A DNA stretch of 56,035 bases from Acidimicrobiales bacterium (GCA_035536915.1 DATLNE010000048.1:1-56035), one strand, 5' to 3'; shown: positions 24,267-33,389, counted from the first letter of the stretch. The notes: a model not told the origin generated them from the letters alone. Numbers and translations are program-made.

Positions 24267-25013
24267 TCAGGTGACGTCGGGGCGGGAGCGGCGCTCCACC
24301 TCGAGCCACAGGTCCTTGCCCAGCGGCGCTGTCGCCTCCTCGGCCAAGTGGGCCACCAGCCCGGCCGTGCGGCCGATGAGCACAAAGGCACGGACCGACG
24401 ACGGCGGGATGCCGAGGTCGGCCAGCGCCGCCCCGGCCGCACCAGCGCCGTTGATCGGCTGGCGCTTGCCGCTGCGCTGCTCGTTGACCTCGGCCACCAG
24501 GCGCAGCAGTTCCAGGTGGGGACCGAGCACGCCTTCTTCCTCGGCCAACTCGTACAAGCGCGGCGTGCGGGGGTCGAGCTCGCGGTGCACGGGATGACCG
24601 AGTCCCGGCACCCGCAGGCCCGCGGCCCGGCGGGCGTCGACGGCGGCCTCGGCAACCGAGCCCGAGGCAGGGCCGCCGTCCAAGGCGTCGGCCAGGAACT
24701 GAGCGGTGTCGCCTGCGGGTCCGAGGAAGATGCTCCCGGCACCGAGCAACCCGGCCGCCACTGCGGCCTGCGGCGCTTCCGGCGCGCCCGTGTAGGTCAA
24801 CCGGGCCGACAGGGCACTGGGCGTCAGGCCGTGGTCGGCCAACGACACCAACACGGCGTCGAGCACGCGTCGCTCCCCCGCCGACGGCTCGCGGCGGGTC
24901 ACGAGCAAGTAGGCAAGCTCGGTCAGCGACAAGCGCCCCATGACTTCGCTGGGCAGGTCGCGCCCGGCGACGGTGATGTGGTCGGGGTCCGACCACCCGA
25001 TCCACGTCTTCAT
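24267..25013 (-). CDS. Citrate synthase-fold protein, citryl-CoA lyase-like
   Basis: 248 residues, much shorter than citrate synthase (about 370-430). The small-domain signature LRVPGLGHPVHRELDPRTPRLYEL matches the GxGHxVY block holding the second catalytic His. The first catalytic His block of citrate synthase (HGGA) is replaced by IFLGPAGDTAQFL, and no C-terminal Asp block is obvious. This pattern fits short citryl-CoA lyase-type proteins that cleave an acyl-CoA to acetyl-CoA and a keto acid. ATG 25013 overlaps the stop of the upstream acyl-CoA ligase (ATGA), so that ligase may supply the CoA thioester. The substrate is inferred only as a branched or hydroxylated acid. Confidence 0.78.
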   Translation of the reverse strand: MKTWIGWSDPDHITVAGRDLPSEVMGRLSLTELAYLLVTRREPSAGERRVLDAVLVSLADHGLTPSALSARLTYTGAPEAPQAAVAAGLLGAGSIFLGPAGDTAQFLADALDGGPASGSVAEAAVDARRAAGLRVPGLGHPVHRELDPRTPRLYELAEEEGVLGPHLELLRLVAEVNEQRSGKRQPINGAGAAGAALADLGIPPSSVRAFVLIGRTAGLVAHLAEEATAPLGKDLWLEVERRSRPDVT

Positions 25014-26473
25014 CGGCGTTCCTCCATGTCGACCTCCTCGGCCGTGCGTTCGGTGGGCAGCCGGTGCTTGGCCACCCGGCCGGTGGGCGTCTGCGGCAGC
25101 TCGTCGACCACCTCGAAGTAGCGAGGCACCTTGAAGCGCGCCAGCGCCACGGCGGCGAAGGCGTGCACGTCGGCCACGTCGAGGGCGACGCCCGCAACCG
25201 GCACCACGAACGCCTTCACGTCGTCCTCCGAAAGGTCGGACGGCACAGCCACGACAGCCGCCAGCGCCACGTGGGGGTGCCGCTGCAACGCCTGTTCCAC
25301 TTCCAGGGGCGAGAGGTTCTCGCCCCGGCGGCGAATGACGTCCTTCTTGCGCCCCAGGAACCAGTACATGCCGTCGTCGTCGGTGCGCACCAGGTCGCCG
25401 GTGCGCAGCCACCCGTCGTCGGTGAACGCAGCCGCCGTCTCCTCGGGCATGCCGTAGTAGCCGCGCATGACGGCCGGGTTGCGCAGTTCGAGCTCGCCGT
25501 CGGCCGCCACCCGGGCCTCGTTGACGTCGCCCAGTTCCGGGTGCTGCCGAGGGGCGCCCAACGACCCGTAGGGGCGGGCGCCGTGCGGCCACACCATCCC
25601 GTAGGGCGTCTCCGACATGCCGTAGCCGCCCACGATCTCGAAGCCGAAGCGGGTCTCGATGTCGATGTGGCGTTCGCTGGTCGGCGCGGGACCGGCGTAA
25701 CACCGGCGCAGCGGGTTGTCGGCGTCGTCGTCCTTCGCCGGCCGGCGCATGAGCAGTTCGAGCATGGCGCCGATGGCGTTGAACTGGGTCGCGCCGACAC
25801 GCCGCACATCATCGAGGAAGCCCGAAGTCGAGAACCGCGGCAACAGCGCCAACTGGGCGCGGGCGGCCACCGAGCCCAGGGCCGAGTAGGCCGGAGCGTT
25901 GATGTGGAACAGCGGGAGCACCACCGCCAAGCGGTCGTCGGCGGTGAGCCGCAACCAGTGCGGGAACCCCTCCCCCGCCATGACGTAGGCCCGGTGCGTC
26001 TGCATCACCAGCTTGGAGCGACCCGTCGTGCCCGACGTGGGGATCATCACGGCGACGTCGTCGGGGTCGACCGACGCCGGGCCGCGGCCGTCCGCCTCGG
26101 CCTGGAACAGGTCGTGGACCATGGCCGTGCGTGTGCCCTCGAACGACAGCGTCGGGTCGGTGACGACCAGCGCAGGCGCCACTTGGGCGACGAAGCCCGC
26201 CAGCTCCGCCGGGGTCGACGCCGGGTTGACCGGCACCTGCACGGCGCCGACCTCCATGAGCGCCAACCACGCGAAGAGGTACTCGGCCGTGTTGGCCGAC
26301 GTCGTCAGCACCCGGTCGCCCGCCCGCACGCCGAGCTCTCGCAGCGCCGCCGCGCCGCGCTCGACGGCGTGCTGTGCTTCGGCGTACGTCCACTCGCCTG
26401 CGTCGGCGAACAGCCACGGCTTGTCGGGCACGGCGGCGACGGCCGCTCGGAAGAAGGCCGGGATGGTGCGCAT
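25010..26473 (-). CDS. AMP-forming acyl-CoA synthetase
   Basis: 487 residues from ATG 26473; GTG 26476 is in frame and would give a GTGA overlap with the antiporter stop. The class I adenylating motifs are all visible: VMIPTSGTTGRSKLV (P-loop), VVGGYGMSETPYG (A5), GWLRTGDLVRTDDDG (A7 Asp), GRKKDVIRRRGENLSP (hinge Arg-Arg-Gly-Glu) and the catalytic Lys in PQTPTGRVAKHRL. It joins a carboxylic acid to CoA via an acyl-AMP. The acid cannot be deduced. It is coupled to the citryl-CoA lyase-like gene downstream. Confidence 0.92.
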   Translation of the reverse strand: MRTIPAFFRAAVAAVPDKPWLFADAGEWTYAEAQHAVERGAAALRELGVRAGDRVLTTSANTAEYLFAWLALMEVGAVQVPVNPASTPAELAGFVAQVAPALVVTDPTLSFEGTRTAMVHDLFQAEADGRGPASVDPDDVAVMIPTSGTTGRSKLVMQTHRAYVMAGEGFPHWLRLTADDRLAVVLPLFHINAPAYSALGSVAARAQLALLPRFSTSGFLDDVRRVGATQFNAIGAMLELLMRRPAKDDDADNPLRRCYAGPAPTSERHIDIETRFGFEIVGGYGMSETPYGMVWPHGARPYGSLGAPRQHPELGDVNEARVAADGELELRNPAVMRGYYGMPEETAAAFTDDGWLRTGDLVRTDDDGMYWFLGRKKDVIRRRGENLSPLEVEQALQRHPHVALAAVVAVPSDLSEDDVKAFVVPVAGVALDVADVHAFAAVALARFKVPRYFEVVDELPQTPTGRVAKHRLPTERTAEEVDMEERR

Positions 26474-27660
26474 CACCGTGGCGAAGATACGCCGCGCCGC
26501 GGCGCCGGCCGATCGGCATACTTGGCTGCCAACGGACCGACGATCGCCGTCACCAGGACAAAGGCGGCGGCCAACGCGGTGAGGTCGTCACCGTCGGCCA
26601 GTTGGGCGCCGAGGCTGGCGATGACGATGGAGAACTCGCCGCGGGCGATGAGCACGGTGCCTGCACGCAACCGCGCCCGGTACCCGGCGCCGACGGCGGC
26701 GCCCGCCACCCACCCCGACAGCACCTTGCCGCCCGCCGCCAGCGCCGCCAGCGCGGCAGCGGGCAGCAATGCGCCCAGCAGGTCGCCGGGGCGGATCTGG
26801 AACGAGAAGAAGAGGAAGAAGACCGCCGCGAACAGGTCGCGCAGCGGGCCGATGAGCGTCCCCGCTCGATGCTGGACGGGTCCCGACAAGGCGAGCCCGA
26901 CCAGGAAAGCGCCGATGGCGGCCGACACTTCGATCTGCTGGGCCAACCCGCCGACGAGCAGCGTGAGGCCGAACACGGCGAGCAGCAACGACTCGTCCGA
27001 GGCGGGGGCCAAGACGGTGGACAGCCGCCGGCCCCAGCGCAGGGCGACGTTGAGGATGACGACGACGCCCGCCAGTGCAATGCCGACCGTCGTCAGGGTG
27101 TCGCCGGCGTCGCGCCCCAAGGCGAAGGCGGCGGCCACCGGGAGGAAGACGGCCATGGCCAGGTCCTCCATGACCAACAGGTTCAGGACGGCGGGCGTCT
27201 CCCGGTTGCCGAAGCGGTCGAGGTCGCCCAGCACCTTGGCCACCACCCCCGACGAGCTGACCCACGACACGCCGCCGAGCAGGAAGGCTGCGGTGGTGCT
27301 CCAGCCGAGCAGGAGGCCCATGCCGAAGCCGGGGAGGAAGTTGGCGACGGCGTCCACCGCCGCGGGTCGGAGGCCGGTGCGCAGGCCGTGGCGCAGGTCG
27401 TCAGCCGAGTACTCCAGGCCGAGCGCCAGCAGCAGGAGGAGCACGCCGATCTCGGCGGCCAACGAGATGAACTCGGCGCTGACGTCGAGCGGGACGACGC
27501 CGCCGACGCCGACGGTAAGGCCGGCGAGCAGGTAGAGGGGGATGGCCGTGATGCCCAGGCGGGCGGCCAGTCGGGCCAGCACGGCGAGCGCCAGCGCAAC
27601 CGCGCCGATTTCGATGAAGGCGAGGGCGGCGTCGGACTCGGCGGCTGCGGCGAGGATCAC
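26473..27660 (-). CDS. CPA2 cation/proton antiporter, KhtU/KefB-like membrane subunit
   Basis: 395 residues, about 12-13 membrane spans. LGLEYSADDLRHGLR, LGGVSWVSSSGVVAKVL, FLPVAAAFALGRDAG and AIGAFLVGLALSGPVQHR are characteristic CPA2 blocks. There is no cytoplasmic RCK/TrkA domain on the same chain; it is provided by the upstream gene, whose stop overlaps this GTG (GTGA). This is the layout of Bacillus KhtT-KhtU, which exports K+ in exchange for H+. The ligase gene follows with a 1-4-base overlap, though no functional tie is evident. Confidence 0.88.
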   Translation of the reverse strand: MILAAAAESDAALAFIEIGAVALALAVLARLAARLGITAIPLYLLAGLTVGVGGVVPLDVSAEFISLAAEIGVLLLLLALGLEYSADDLRHGLRTGLRPAAVDAVANFLPGFGMGLLLGWSTTAAFLLGGVSWVSSSGVVAKVLGDLDRFGNRETPAVLNLLVMEDLAMAVFLPVAAAFALGRDAGDTLTTVGIALAGVVVILNVALRWGRRLSTVLAPASDESLLLAVFGLTLLVGGLAQQIEVSAAIGAFLVGLALSGPVQHRAGTLIGPLRDLFAAVFFLFFSFQIRPGDLLGALLPAAALAALAAGGKVLSGWVAGAAVGAGYRARLRAGTVLIARGEFSIVIASLGAQLADGDDLTALAAAFVLVTAIVGPLAAKYADRPAPRRGVSSPR

Positions 27661-28139
27661 GCCACGAGCAGGGCGCGCAACTGGGCCAGGCCCTCAGGCG
27701 TGCCCACCGCGACGGCCACGTCGCCGCCTTGGAACGCGTGCTCCGGGCCCGGCGCGGGCACGGTTGCGTTGTCGCGGATGACGGCCACGATCGACGCTCC
27801 GGTGCGCGTGCGGAACTGGCCCTCGGCGATGGTGGCGCCCACGGCGGGAGACCCGGGCGGCACGGTGATCCACTCGATGGCCAGGCCCTCGATGCGCTGC
27901 TGCACCTCGGTGACCGCTTCCGTGACCTGGCTGCCGCCCAGAACCTCGGTCAGCGTGCGGGTGTCGTCCGAGCTCAGGTGCAGCACGGTCGACGACGTGT
28001 CGGGGTCGTCGCGGTCGTAGACGAGAAGCTCGCGACGGCCGGTGCGGTGCACCAGCACGGCCACTCGTTCCCCTCCTGAGGTGGTGAACTCATGGCGCAC
28101 GCCGACGCCGGGCAAGCGGGTCTCTCGAACGTCGGGCAT
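27657..28139 (-). CDS. KhtT-like regulatory subunit with TrkA-C/RCK_C domain
   Basis: 160 residues. The N-terminal half (1-75) is the KhtT-type domain, RETRLPGVGVRHEFTTSGGERVAVLVHRTGRRELLVYD; the C-terminal half (about 85-158) is an RCK_C fold, GLAIEWITVPPGSPAVGATIAEGQFRTRTGASIVAVIRD and FQGGDVAVAVGTPEGL. RCK_C domains bind nucleotides such as cyclic-di-AMP and gate the antiporter. A TAACCT hexamer 9 bases upstream of the ATG is a possible leaderless promoter for the whole khtTU-ligase-lyase run. Confidence 0.88.
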   Translation of the reverse strand: MPDVRETRLPGVGVRHEFTTSGGERVAVLVHRTGRRELLVYDRDDPDTSSTVLHLSSDDTRTLTEVLGGSQVTEAVTEVQQRIEGLAIEWITVPPGSPAVGATIAEGQFRTRTGASIVAVIRDNATVPAPGPEHAFQGGDVAVAVGTPEGLAQLRALLVA

Positions 28140-28162
28140 CGCCCGTCGAGGTTATCGGTGCC

Positions 28163-29737
28163 TCAGGAGACCGACCGCGTCGAGTCGGTCTCGGCGCCCT
28201 CGACGGCGCCGTAGCGGGGCTGGTCCTCCGACGTGCCCAGTCGGTGCGGGACGAGGCGGGCCACGAAGACGACGGCCACCAGGATGACCACGGCGGCGAT
28301 GGTCAGCGCCGTGCCCATGGCGTCGGTGAAACTCTCGCGGGCCGCGGCCACCAACGGCTCGTTGCCCGTCAACCGGGCCACGCCGACGGCGCCGCCGAGC
28401 GAGCTACGAGCGGCGGCGGCGACCTCGGCGGGCGCGCCTTGCAGGACCGTGCTCACACCCGAGCTGTACTGGGTGGCGAGCACGCTGCCCAGCACGGCGA
28501 CACCCAGCGCGCCACCCAGCTCGCGGTTGGTGTCGTTCATGGCCGAACCCACGCCGGCCTTGCCCAGCGGCAGCGACGACATGATCGAGGTGGTCGACGG
28601 CGCCATCGTCAGCCCCATGCCCGCGGCGAGCACGACCAGCATCACCACCAACATCGCGTAGGAGGTACGCACGTCGGCCTGCGCGGTGAGCAGCATGCCC
28701 AGCGCCGTCACCACCATGCCGGTCGACACCACCGCTTTGCTCCCGAACCGCTCGGCCAGTCGGGCGCTCGACGGGGCCGCCACCATCAAGGTGAGGGCGA
28801 AGGGCAACGTCCGCACCCCCGTCTCCAACGGGCCGTACCCGCGTACGAGCTGCATGTACTGGGTCAGGATGAAGAACATCCCGAACAGGCCGAAGAACAT
28901 CATGGAGATGGCGATGCTCCCGCCCGAAAAGCCGGGGCGGCGGAAGTAACGCAGGTCGAGCATGGGCGCCCGGCTTCGCAGTTCCCACCAGGCGAAGGCG
29001 CTGCCGAACACGACGGCGGCGGCGAACGACAGCAGCGTGGCGTCGTCGAGCCACCCCCGTTGCGGCGCTTCGATGATCCCGTAGACGAGGGTCGCGATGG
29101 CGCCGATCGACAGGGCGGCGCCGAGCACGTCGAGCGGCGCCTCCGCCGGGTCGCGGGAGGTGGGCACCAGCGTCGCCCCCGCCACCATGGTGATGGTGAC
29201 GAAGACGAGGTTGACGAAGAAGATCGAGCCCCACCAGAAGTGCTCGAGCAGGTAGCCGCCGACGATGGGGCCGACGGCGCCCGCGGCGCCCGCAATGCCC
29301 GCCCAGATGGCGATGGCCCGGGCCCGCTCGGCGGGCGGGAAGACGTTGGTCAGGATCGACAAGGTGGCGGGCATGACCAAGGCGGCGCCGACGCCCATGA
29401 TGGCCCGGCCCACGATGACGTCGAGCGAACTGTCGCCGAAACCTGCGTAGGCCGAGCCCGAGGCGAACACCAACAGGCCCGCGTAGAGAGCGCCCTTGCG
29501 GCCGAAGCGGTCACCCAGGGAGCCGCCGGTGAACAGCAGCCCGGCGAAGACGAGGGCGTAGGCGTCGACGATCCACTGGAGGTCGCGGTCCGACGCCGAC
29601 AGCTCCTCCACCAAGGTGGGGATGGCGATGTTCAGGACGGTGTTGCCGAGCACGACGATGAACAGGCTCAGGCACAGGACGACAAGCGACCACCAGCGGC
29701 GGGGGTCGGCCGGAGCGCCGAGTTCGTAGTTGTTCAC
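28163..29737 (-). CDS. MFS exporter, DHA2 (EmrB/QacA) family
   Basis: 524 residues from GTG 29737, which has AGGAG 8 bases upstream. About 14 membrane spans. Motif A appears as GGSLGDRFGRKGAL; motif D1 as LFIVVLGNTVLNIAIPTL; motif C-like GIAGAAGAVGPIVGGYLLEH. The DHA2 family exports lipophilic drugs, antibiotics and dyes using the proton gradient. No regulator is adjacent; the KhtT-like gene lies downstream with 23 bases between them. Confidence 0.91.
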   Translation of the reverse strand: MNNYELGAPADPRRWWSLVVLCLSLFIVVLGNTVLNIAIPTLVEELSASDRDLQWIVDAYALVFAGLLFTGGSLGDRFGRKGALYAGLLVFASGSAYAGFGDSSLDVIVGRAIMGVGAALVMPATLSILTNVFPPAERARAIAIWAGIAGAAGAVGPIVGGYLLEHFWWGSIFFVNLVFVTITMVAGATLVPTSRDPAEAPLDVLGAALSIGAIATLVYGIIEAPQRGWLDDATLLSFAAAVVFGSAFAWWELRSRAPMLDLRYFRRPGFSGGSIAISMMFFGLFGMFFILTQYMQLVRGYGPLETGVRTLPFALTLMVAAPSSARLAERFGSKAVVSTGMVVTALGMLLTAQADVRTSYAMLVVMLVVLAAGMGLTMAPSTTSIMSSLPLGKAGVGSAMNDTNRELGGALGVAVLGSVLATQYSSGVSTVLQGAPAEVAAAARSSLGGAVGVARLTGNEPLVAAARESFTDAMGTALTIAAVVILVAVVFVARLVPHRLGTSEDQPRYGAVEGAETDSTRSVS

Positions 29738-29753
29738 GGCAGGGCTCCTGACG

Positions 29754-30635
29754 TCACGACTGCGGTGCGGGGATGCGATCGAGCGGCGACGCCACCGCGC
29801 CGAACCGGTCGGACCCACTGTTCCAGTCGGCGCGGGCGGCGTCGACCTCGCCACGCGTGCGAGCGACGAAGTTCCACCACATGAGCACGGTGTCGTCGAA
29901 CGGCTCGCCGCCGAGCAGCAGGGCGCGGGCATCGCCGTCGAGGACCAGCTCGTCACGACCGGGTGCGAGGTAGGCGAGCGTGCCCGCCTCCACGGCGTGG
30001 CCGTCGACCCGTGCGGCCCCGTCGAAGACGGCCACGGCGTGCTCGAAAGCGGGGTCGAGAGGTAGCACGGTGCGGCCTGCGCGCAGCCGAAGGTCGGCGC
30101 CCACCAACGGGGTGTCGGACCGGGCCGGCGACCGCGCTCCCGCCAGCTCGCCGACGAGCACGGTGGCGGTGAAGGTGGGCTGCTCCACCACGGGAAGCTC
30201 GGCGTGATGCTCGAAGGCAGGACCGCCGTGGCGGGTCGACTCCGGCTGGGCCACCCACAGCTGCACCCCGTGGTGGGCGCCGCGGTACGAAGCGGGCGTC
30301 TCCTCGGAGTGGGCGATGCCGTGGCCCGCCGTCATCAGGTTGAGCTGACCGGGGCGGATGGCCTGCTCGGAGCCGAGGCTGTCGCGGTGCAGCACCTCGC
30401 CGTCGAGCAGCCACGTCACCGTGTGCAGTCCGATGTGGGGGTGCGGCCCGATGTCGAGGGCCACGTCGGTGGGGCCGAGGTGGTCGACGAAGCACCAGGC
30501 GCCCACCGTGCGACGGGTGCGCTTGGGCAGCAGCCGGCGCACGGGCACACCGCCGACCTCGGTGATGCGGGCTTCGAGGAGCTCGGCCGATGTCGACTCG
30601 TCGGCCAAGTCGGCGCTGCGCACGGGGCCGCTCAC
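29754..30635 (-). CDS. Pirin family protein, second of a tandem pair
   Basis: 293 residues, a two-domain bicupin. The N-terminal metal site is FVDHLGPTDVALDIGPHPHIGLHTVTWLLDGEVLHRDSLG with the pirin HPHxGxxTVT signature and the later His/Glu in NLMTAGHGIAHSEETP. GTG 30635 overlaps the upstream pirin stop (GTGA). Pirins are cytoplasmic metal-binding proteins; some have quercetinase activity, others act as redox-linked regulators. Which applies here is not visible. Confidence 0.9.
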   Translation of the reverse strand: MSGPVRSADLADESTSAELLEARITEVGGVPVRRLLPKRTRRTVGAWCFVDHLGPTDVALDIGPHPHIGLHTVTWLLDGEVLHRDSLGSEQAIRPGQLNLMTAGHGIAHSEETPASYRGAHHGVQLWVAQPESTRHGGPAFEHHAELPVVEQPTFTATVLVGELAGARSPARSDTPLVGADLRLRAGRTVLPLDPAFEHAVAVFDGAARVDGHAVEAGTLAYLAPGRDELVLDGDARALLLGGEPFDDTVLMWWNFVARTRGEVDAARADWNSGSDRFGAVASPLDRIPAPQS

Positions 30636-31468
30636 GGCAGGCGGGCCAGTTCCGGGACAGGGCCGAAGCGCCCCGCCATGTAGTCGCGGTAGGCGTATTC
30701 GATCTCCGCCGCGGTGTTCATGACGAACGGGCCACGGGCCACCACGGGCTCGCCGATGGGGCGGCCGGAGAAGGCCACGATGCGCACGAGCTCGTCGCCC
30801 TCGGGGGCGTTGAGCACGAGCGGGCCGTCGGCCGGGTCGGACCACCCCACCTCGCCGCCCCGCAGCACCTCGTCGCCCACGTGCACGACGCCCGACATGA
30901 CGTACAGGAAGGCGCGGTCGGCGGGCGGCAGGTCGAGCGTGCGGGTGGTGCCGGGCTCCAGGGCCACCTGCAGCCCGGTGATGGGCCAGTGGTTCTCGGC
31001 CGGGCCGGTGACGTCGCCAAGCCGCCCGGAGACGACGGTCAGGCCGTCGACGGTGGTGAGCTTGTCGGCCGAGAGGTCCTGGTAGCGGGCCTCGACCATC
31101 TTGTGCATCGAGGGCAGGTTCACCCACAGCTGCAGGCTGTGCACCCGTTCGTCGCGGTGCGCCAGCTCGCGGTGCACGATGCCGCCGCCCGCCGTCATCC
31201 ACTGCACGTCGCCGGGGCCGAGCACGCCCGCGTTGCCGCGGTTGTCGCCGTGCTCCAAGGCGCCGTCGACGACGATCGTCACCGTCTCGATGCCGCGGTG
31301 GGGGTGCCAGTCGAAGCCCGGGGTGGAGAACCAGTCCTCGGCCAGCATCAGGAACGGGTCGAACAGGTCCCAGTAGCCGGGCGGGATGACGAGCGCCTTG
31401 CGGTCGACTTGGGAGTCGCCGCCGGTCACGGTGACGCCGTGCGCCCGGTCGATCCGTCTGGTGCTCAT
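30632..31468 (-). CDS. Pirin family protein, first of a tandem pair
   Basis: 278 residues. FLMLAEDWFSTPGFDWHPHRGIETVTIVVDGALEHGDNRGNAG holds the pirin HPHRGxETVT motif, and VQWMTAGGGIVHRELA the remaining His/Glu ligands. The sequence differs considerably from the downstream pirin, so the pair is an old duplication or two separate pirin lineages rather than a recent copy. The 163-base region 31469-31631 upstream is shared with the divergent membrane-protein gene. Confidence 0.9.
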   Translation of the reverse strand: MSTRRIDRAHGVTVTGGDSQVDRKALVIPPGYWDLFDPFLMLAEDWFSTPGFDWHPHRGIETVTIVVDGALEHGDNRGNAGVLGPGDVQWMTAGGGIVHRELAHRDERVHSLQLWVNLPSMHKMVEARYQDLSADKLTTVDGLTVVSGRLGDVTGPAENHWPITGLQVALEPGTTRTLDLPPADRAFLYVMSGVVHVGDEVLRGGEVGWSDPADGPLVLNAPEGDELVRIVAFSGRPIGEPVVARGPFVMNTAAEIEYAYRDYMAGRFGPVPELARLP

Positions 31469-31631
31469 GGCGGTGCCAACTCTGCCGGCCCGGCAGGCAT
31501 TCCCCGCGCCACACGAGACAGCGGGCTATGCAGCAAATACACTCAGCGGCAATTACCGAATGCGACGGCCCTGATTTTTCGCCACCCTCCCACCGCACCC
31601 ACTGAAATCGAGGGCAAGAGGGGGAGGCGCC
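31469..31631. other. Divergent intergenic region
   Basis: No gene. It is visibly AT-richer than its surroundings around 31530-31580 (AGCAAATACACTCAGCGG, CAATTACCGAATG, CTGATTTTTCG), and so probably holds the promoters for the pirin pair and the 585-residue membrane protein. GGGGGAGG lies 4 bases before the GTG at 31632. Confidence 0.4.
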
Positions 31632-33389
31632 GTGACCGCTACCAGCGTCACCGACGGGAGCAACGGCGCGGCTGAGCGCCGGGCCGCTCTGGTGGCCAGC
31701 AGGCTGGCCCCGTGGCTCATCGAGCTGTTCCACAACCCGGACGGCGCCTCGGTGCCGCCGTCGCTCAAGCTCGACGCCGCGGGCAAGGAGAGCGTGGCAC
31801 TGGAGACGCTGGGCACGCTCACAGACGACCCCGGCCTCAAGGCGCTGTTGCACGGGCCCACCCGCAAGGCCAGAGACGTCGAGGCCCGCCTGTTGGAGCT
31901 CATGCGCGAGCGGCAGGTCGAGGTGCGCAGCGCCGACCTGTTGTGGGCCACGTTGGCGGGAGAATGGCCGGTGGAGACGGGCGCCACGCCGGCGGCGGCC
32001 GTTCGGCGGGGGCCGTTCGCCCGGCATCGCCGGGGGCTGGCGCGCTGGCTGCGGCGGAGCATGGCGGCGGCGGCGCTGAGCGCGGTGATCGCGAGCGTGC
32101 TGTTCGTCACCCAGCGGTACGCCGCCACGTGGGCGTGGCCCGGGACGCTCACGTTGCTCGAGGTGTTCGTGGTGGCGACACTCTCGTTCTTCCCGGTGTG
32201 GCTGTTCGTGCGCTTCATCGGGTTCCGGGCCGGCGCCGTGTGGGACGAGTACGTGTTGAACCTCCATCGGCTGTCGGTCGACGAGCCACAACACCTGCCC
32301 CGGCCGCCCATCAACTCCGTCTATTACGCCGGTTGGGTGGCGGCGGGCGGGCCGTTGTTGGCGCGGCAGCCGACGATCTACCAGCAGAAGTTCGACGCCT
32401 ATTACGGACGCAGCGTGTCGCGGGCGGGCGACGGGGCCGTGAAGATCGAGGCGCTGTTCCCGCTGTTCCTGTTCACGGCGGTGGTCGCCACCGGGTGGAC
32501 GGCCGTGCTGTCGCAGCCCGATGTCATCACCGGGGCGGGCGCACCGCCCACGTACTCCACGCTCGACGTGATGGCGTTCGCCTTCATGGGGGCGTACGCC
32601 TTCACCGTGCAGATGTTGGTGCGGCGGTACTTCCAGGCCGACCTGAAGGCCAGCGCCTACGCCGGGTCGTTCGCCCGCATCACCGTGGCGGTGGGCAGCG
32701 TGGCCGTGCTGCACCGAGCCGGGCTGTTGGGCGAGGGGACGGTACAAGCGGCGGTGGCGTTCGTCATCGGCAGCTTCCCGCTGATGGGGCTGCAACTGCT
32801 GCACCGGGCGGCGGGCAAGGTGGCCAAGATCGCCGTGCCTGCGCTCGACTTCCCCCATCCGCTGAGCGACCTGGAGGGGCTGTCGATCTGGTACGAGGCC
32901 CGGTTGTTGGAGGAGGGCATCGAGGACATGCAGAACCTGCTGACCGCCAACGTGCCCGAGGTCATCCTGCACACCCGGGTGCCGGTGGGGCGGTTGGTCG
33001 ACTGGATCGACCAGGCGCACCTGTTCCTGCGGCTGCCGCCGATGGCGAAGGACGACCGCAAGAAGCCGATGGAGTCACAGCACCCCCGGTGTGCGCTGCG
33101 GCGCATCGGCGTGCGCACGGCGTCGGGCTTCCTCGACGCCTTCCCCCTCGACCCCGGGGGCTGGCAGCTTCAGCCCGGCGGCGCCATGTCGGTGACAGCG
33201 GTCGAGTCGTTGGGGATGACCGGCGAGCAGCTGTCCACCATCTCGCGGATCCTCGAAGCGGAGCCGTCGATGGAGTCGGTGTGGCGCTGGCGGTGCTGGA
33301 AGAGCTGCCTCCCCGCCGCCGACGGGATCAGCACCAGCCGCCAACACATCCACCGCAACACCACCCCACCCGCTGACCCGAGTACATAG
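31632..33389 (+). CDS. 585-residue membrane protein of unknown function
   Basis: Not recognised. A soluble helical N-terminus (1-135) is followed by about six hydrophobic segments: MAAAALSAVIASVLFV (about 140-156), LLEVFVVATLSFFPVWLFV (160-180), ALFPLFLFTAVVATGWTAVL (276-296), VMAFAFMGAYAFTVQML (315-332), RITVAVGSVAVLH (346-360) and AAVAFVIGSFPLMGLQLL (371-390). A 190-residue C-terminal soluble part opens with PLSDLEGLSIWYEARLLEEG and continues with helices such as NVPEVILHTRVPVGRLVDWI. The region between spans 2 and 3 (about 185-270) carries RPPINSVYYAGWVAAGG. SD-led GTG start. The TAG stop is inside a palindrome. Confidence 0.75.
   Translation: MTATSVTDGSNGAAERRAALVASRLAPWLIELFHNPDGASVPPSLKLDAAGKESVALETLGTLTDDPGLKALLHGPTRKARDVEARLLELMRERQVEVRSADLLWATLAGEWPVETGATPAAAVRRGPFARHRRGLARWLRRSMAAAALSAVIASVLFVTQRYAATWAWPGTLTLLEVFVVATLSFFPVWLFVRFIGFRAGAVWDEYVLNLHRLSVDEPQHLPRPPINSVYYAGWVAAGGPLLARQPTIYQQKFDAYYGRSVSRAGDGAVKIEALFPLFLFTAVVATGWTAVLSQPDVITGAGAPPTYSTLDVMAFAFMGAYAFTVQMLVRRYFQADLKASAYAGSFARITVAVGSVAVLHRAGLLGEGTVQAAVAFVIGSFPLMGLQLLHRAAGKVAKIAVPALDFPHPLSDLEGLSIWYEARLLEEGIEDMQNLLTANVPEVILHTRVPVGRLVDWIDQAHLFLRLPPMAKDDRKKPMESQHPRCALRRIGVRTASGFLDAFPLDPGGWQLQPGGAMSVTAVESLGMTGEQLSTISRILEAEPSMESVWRWRCWKSCLPAADGISTSRQHIHRNTTPPADPST

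Noticed and set aside
29754-33020. 1088-residue minus-strand ORF
   Set aside because: Only its last 293 codons (30635-29754) are a real gene; the rest is a shadow of the second pirin and the 585-residue membrane-protein gene.
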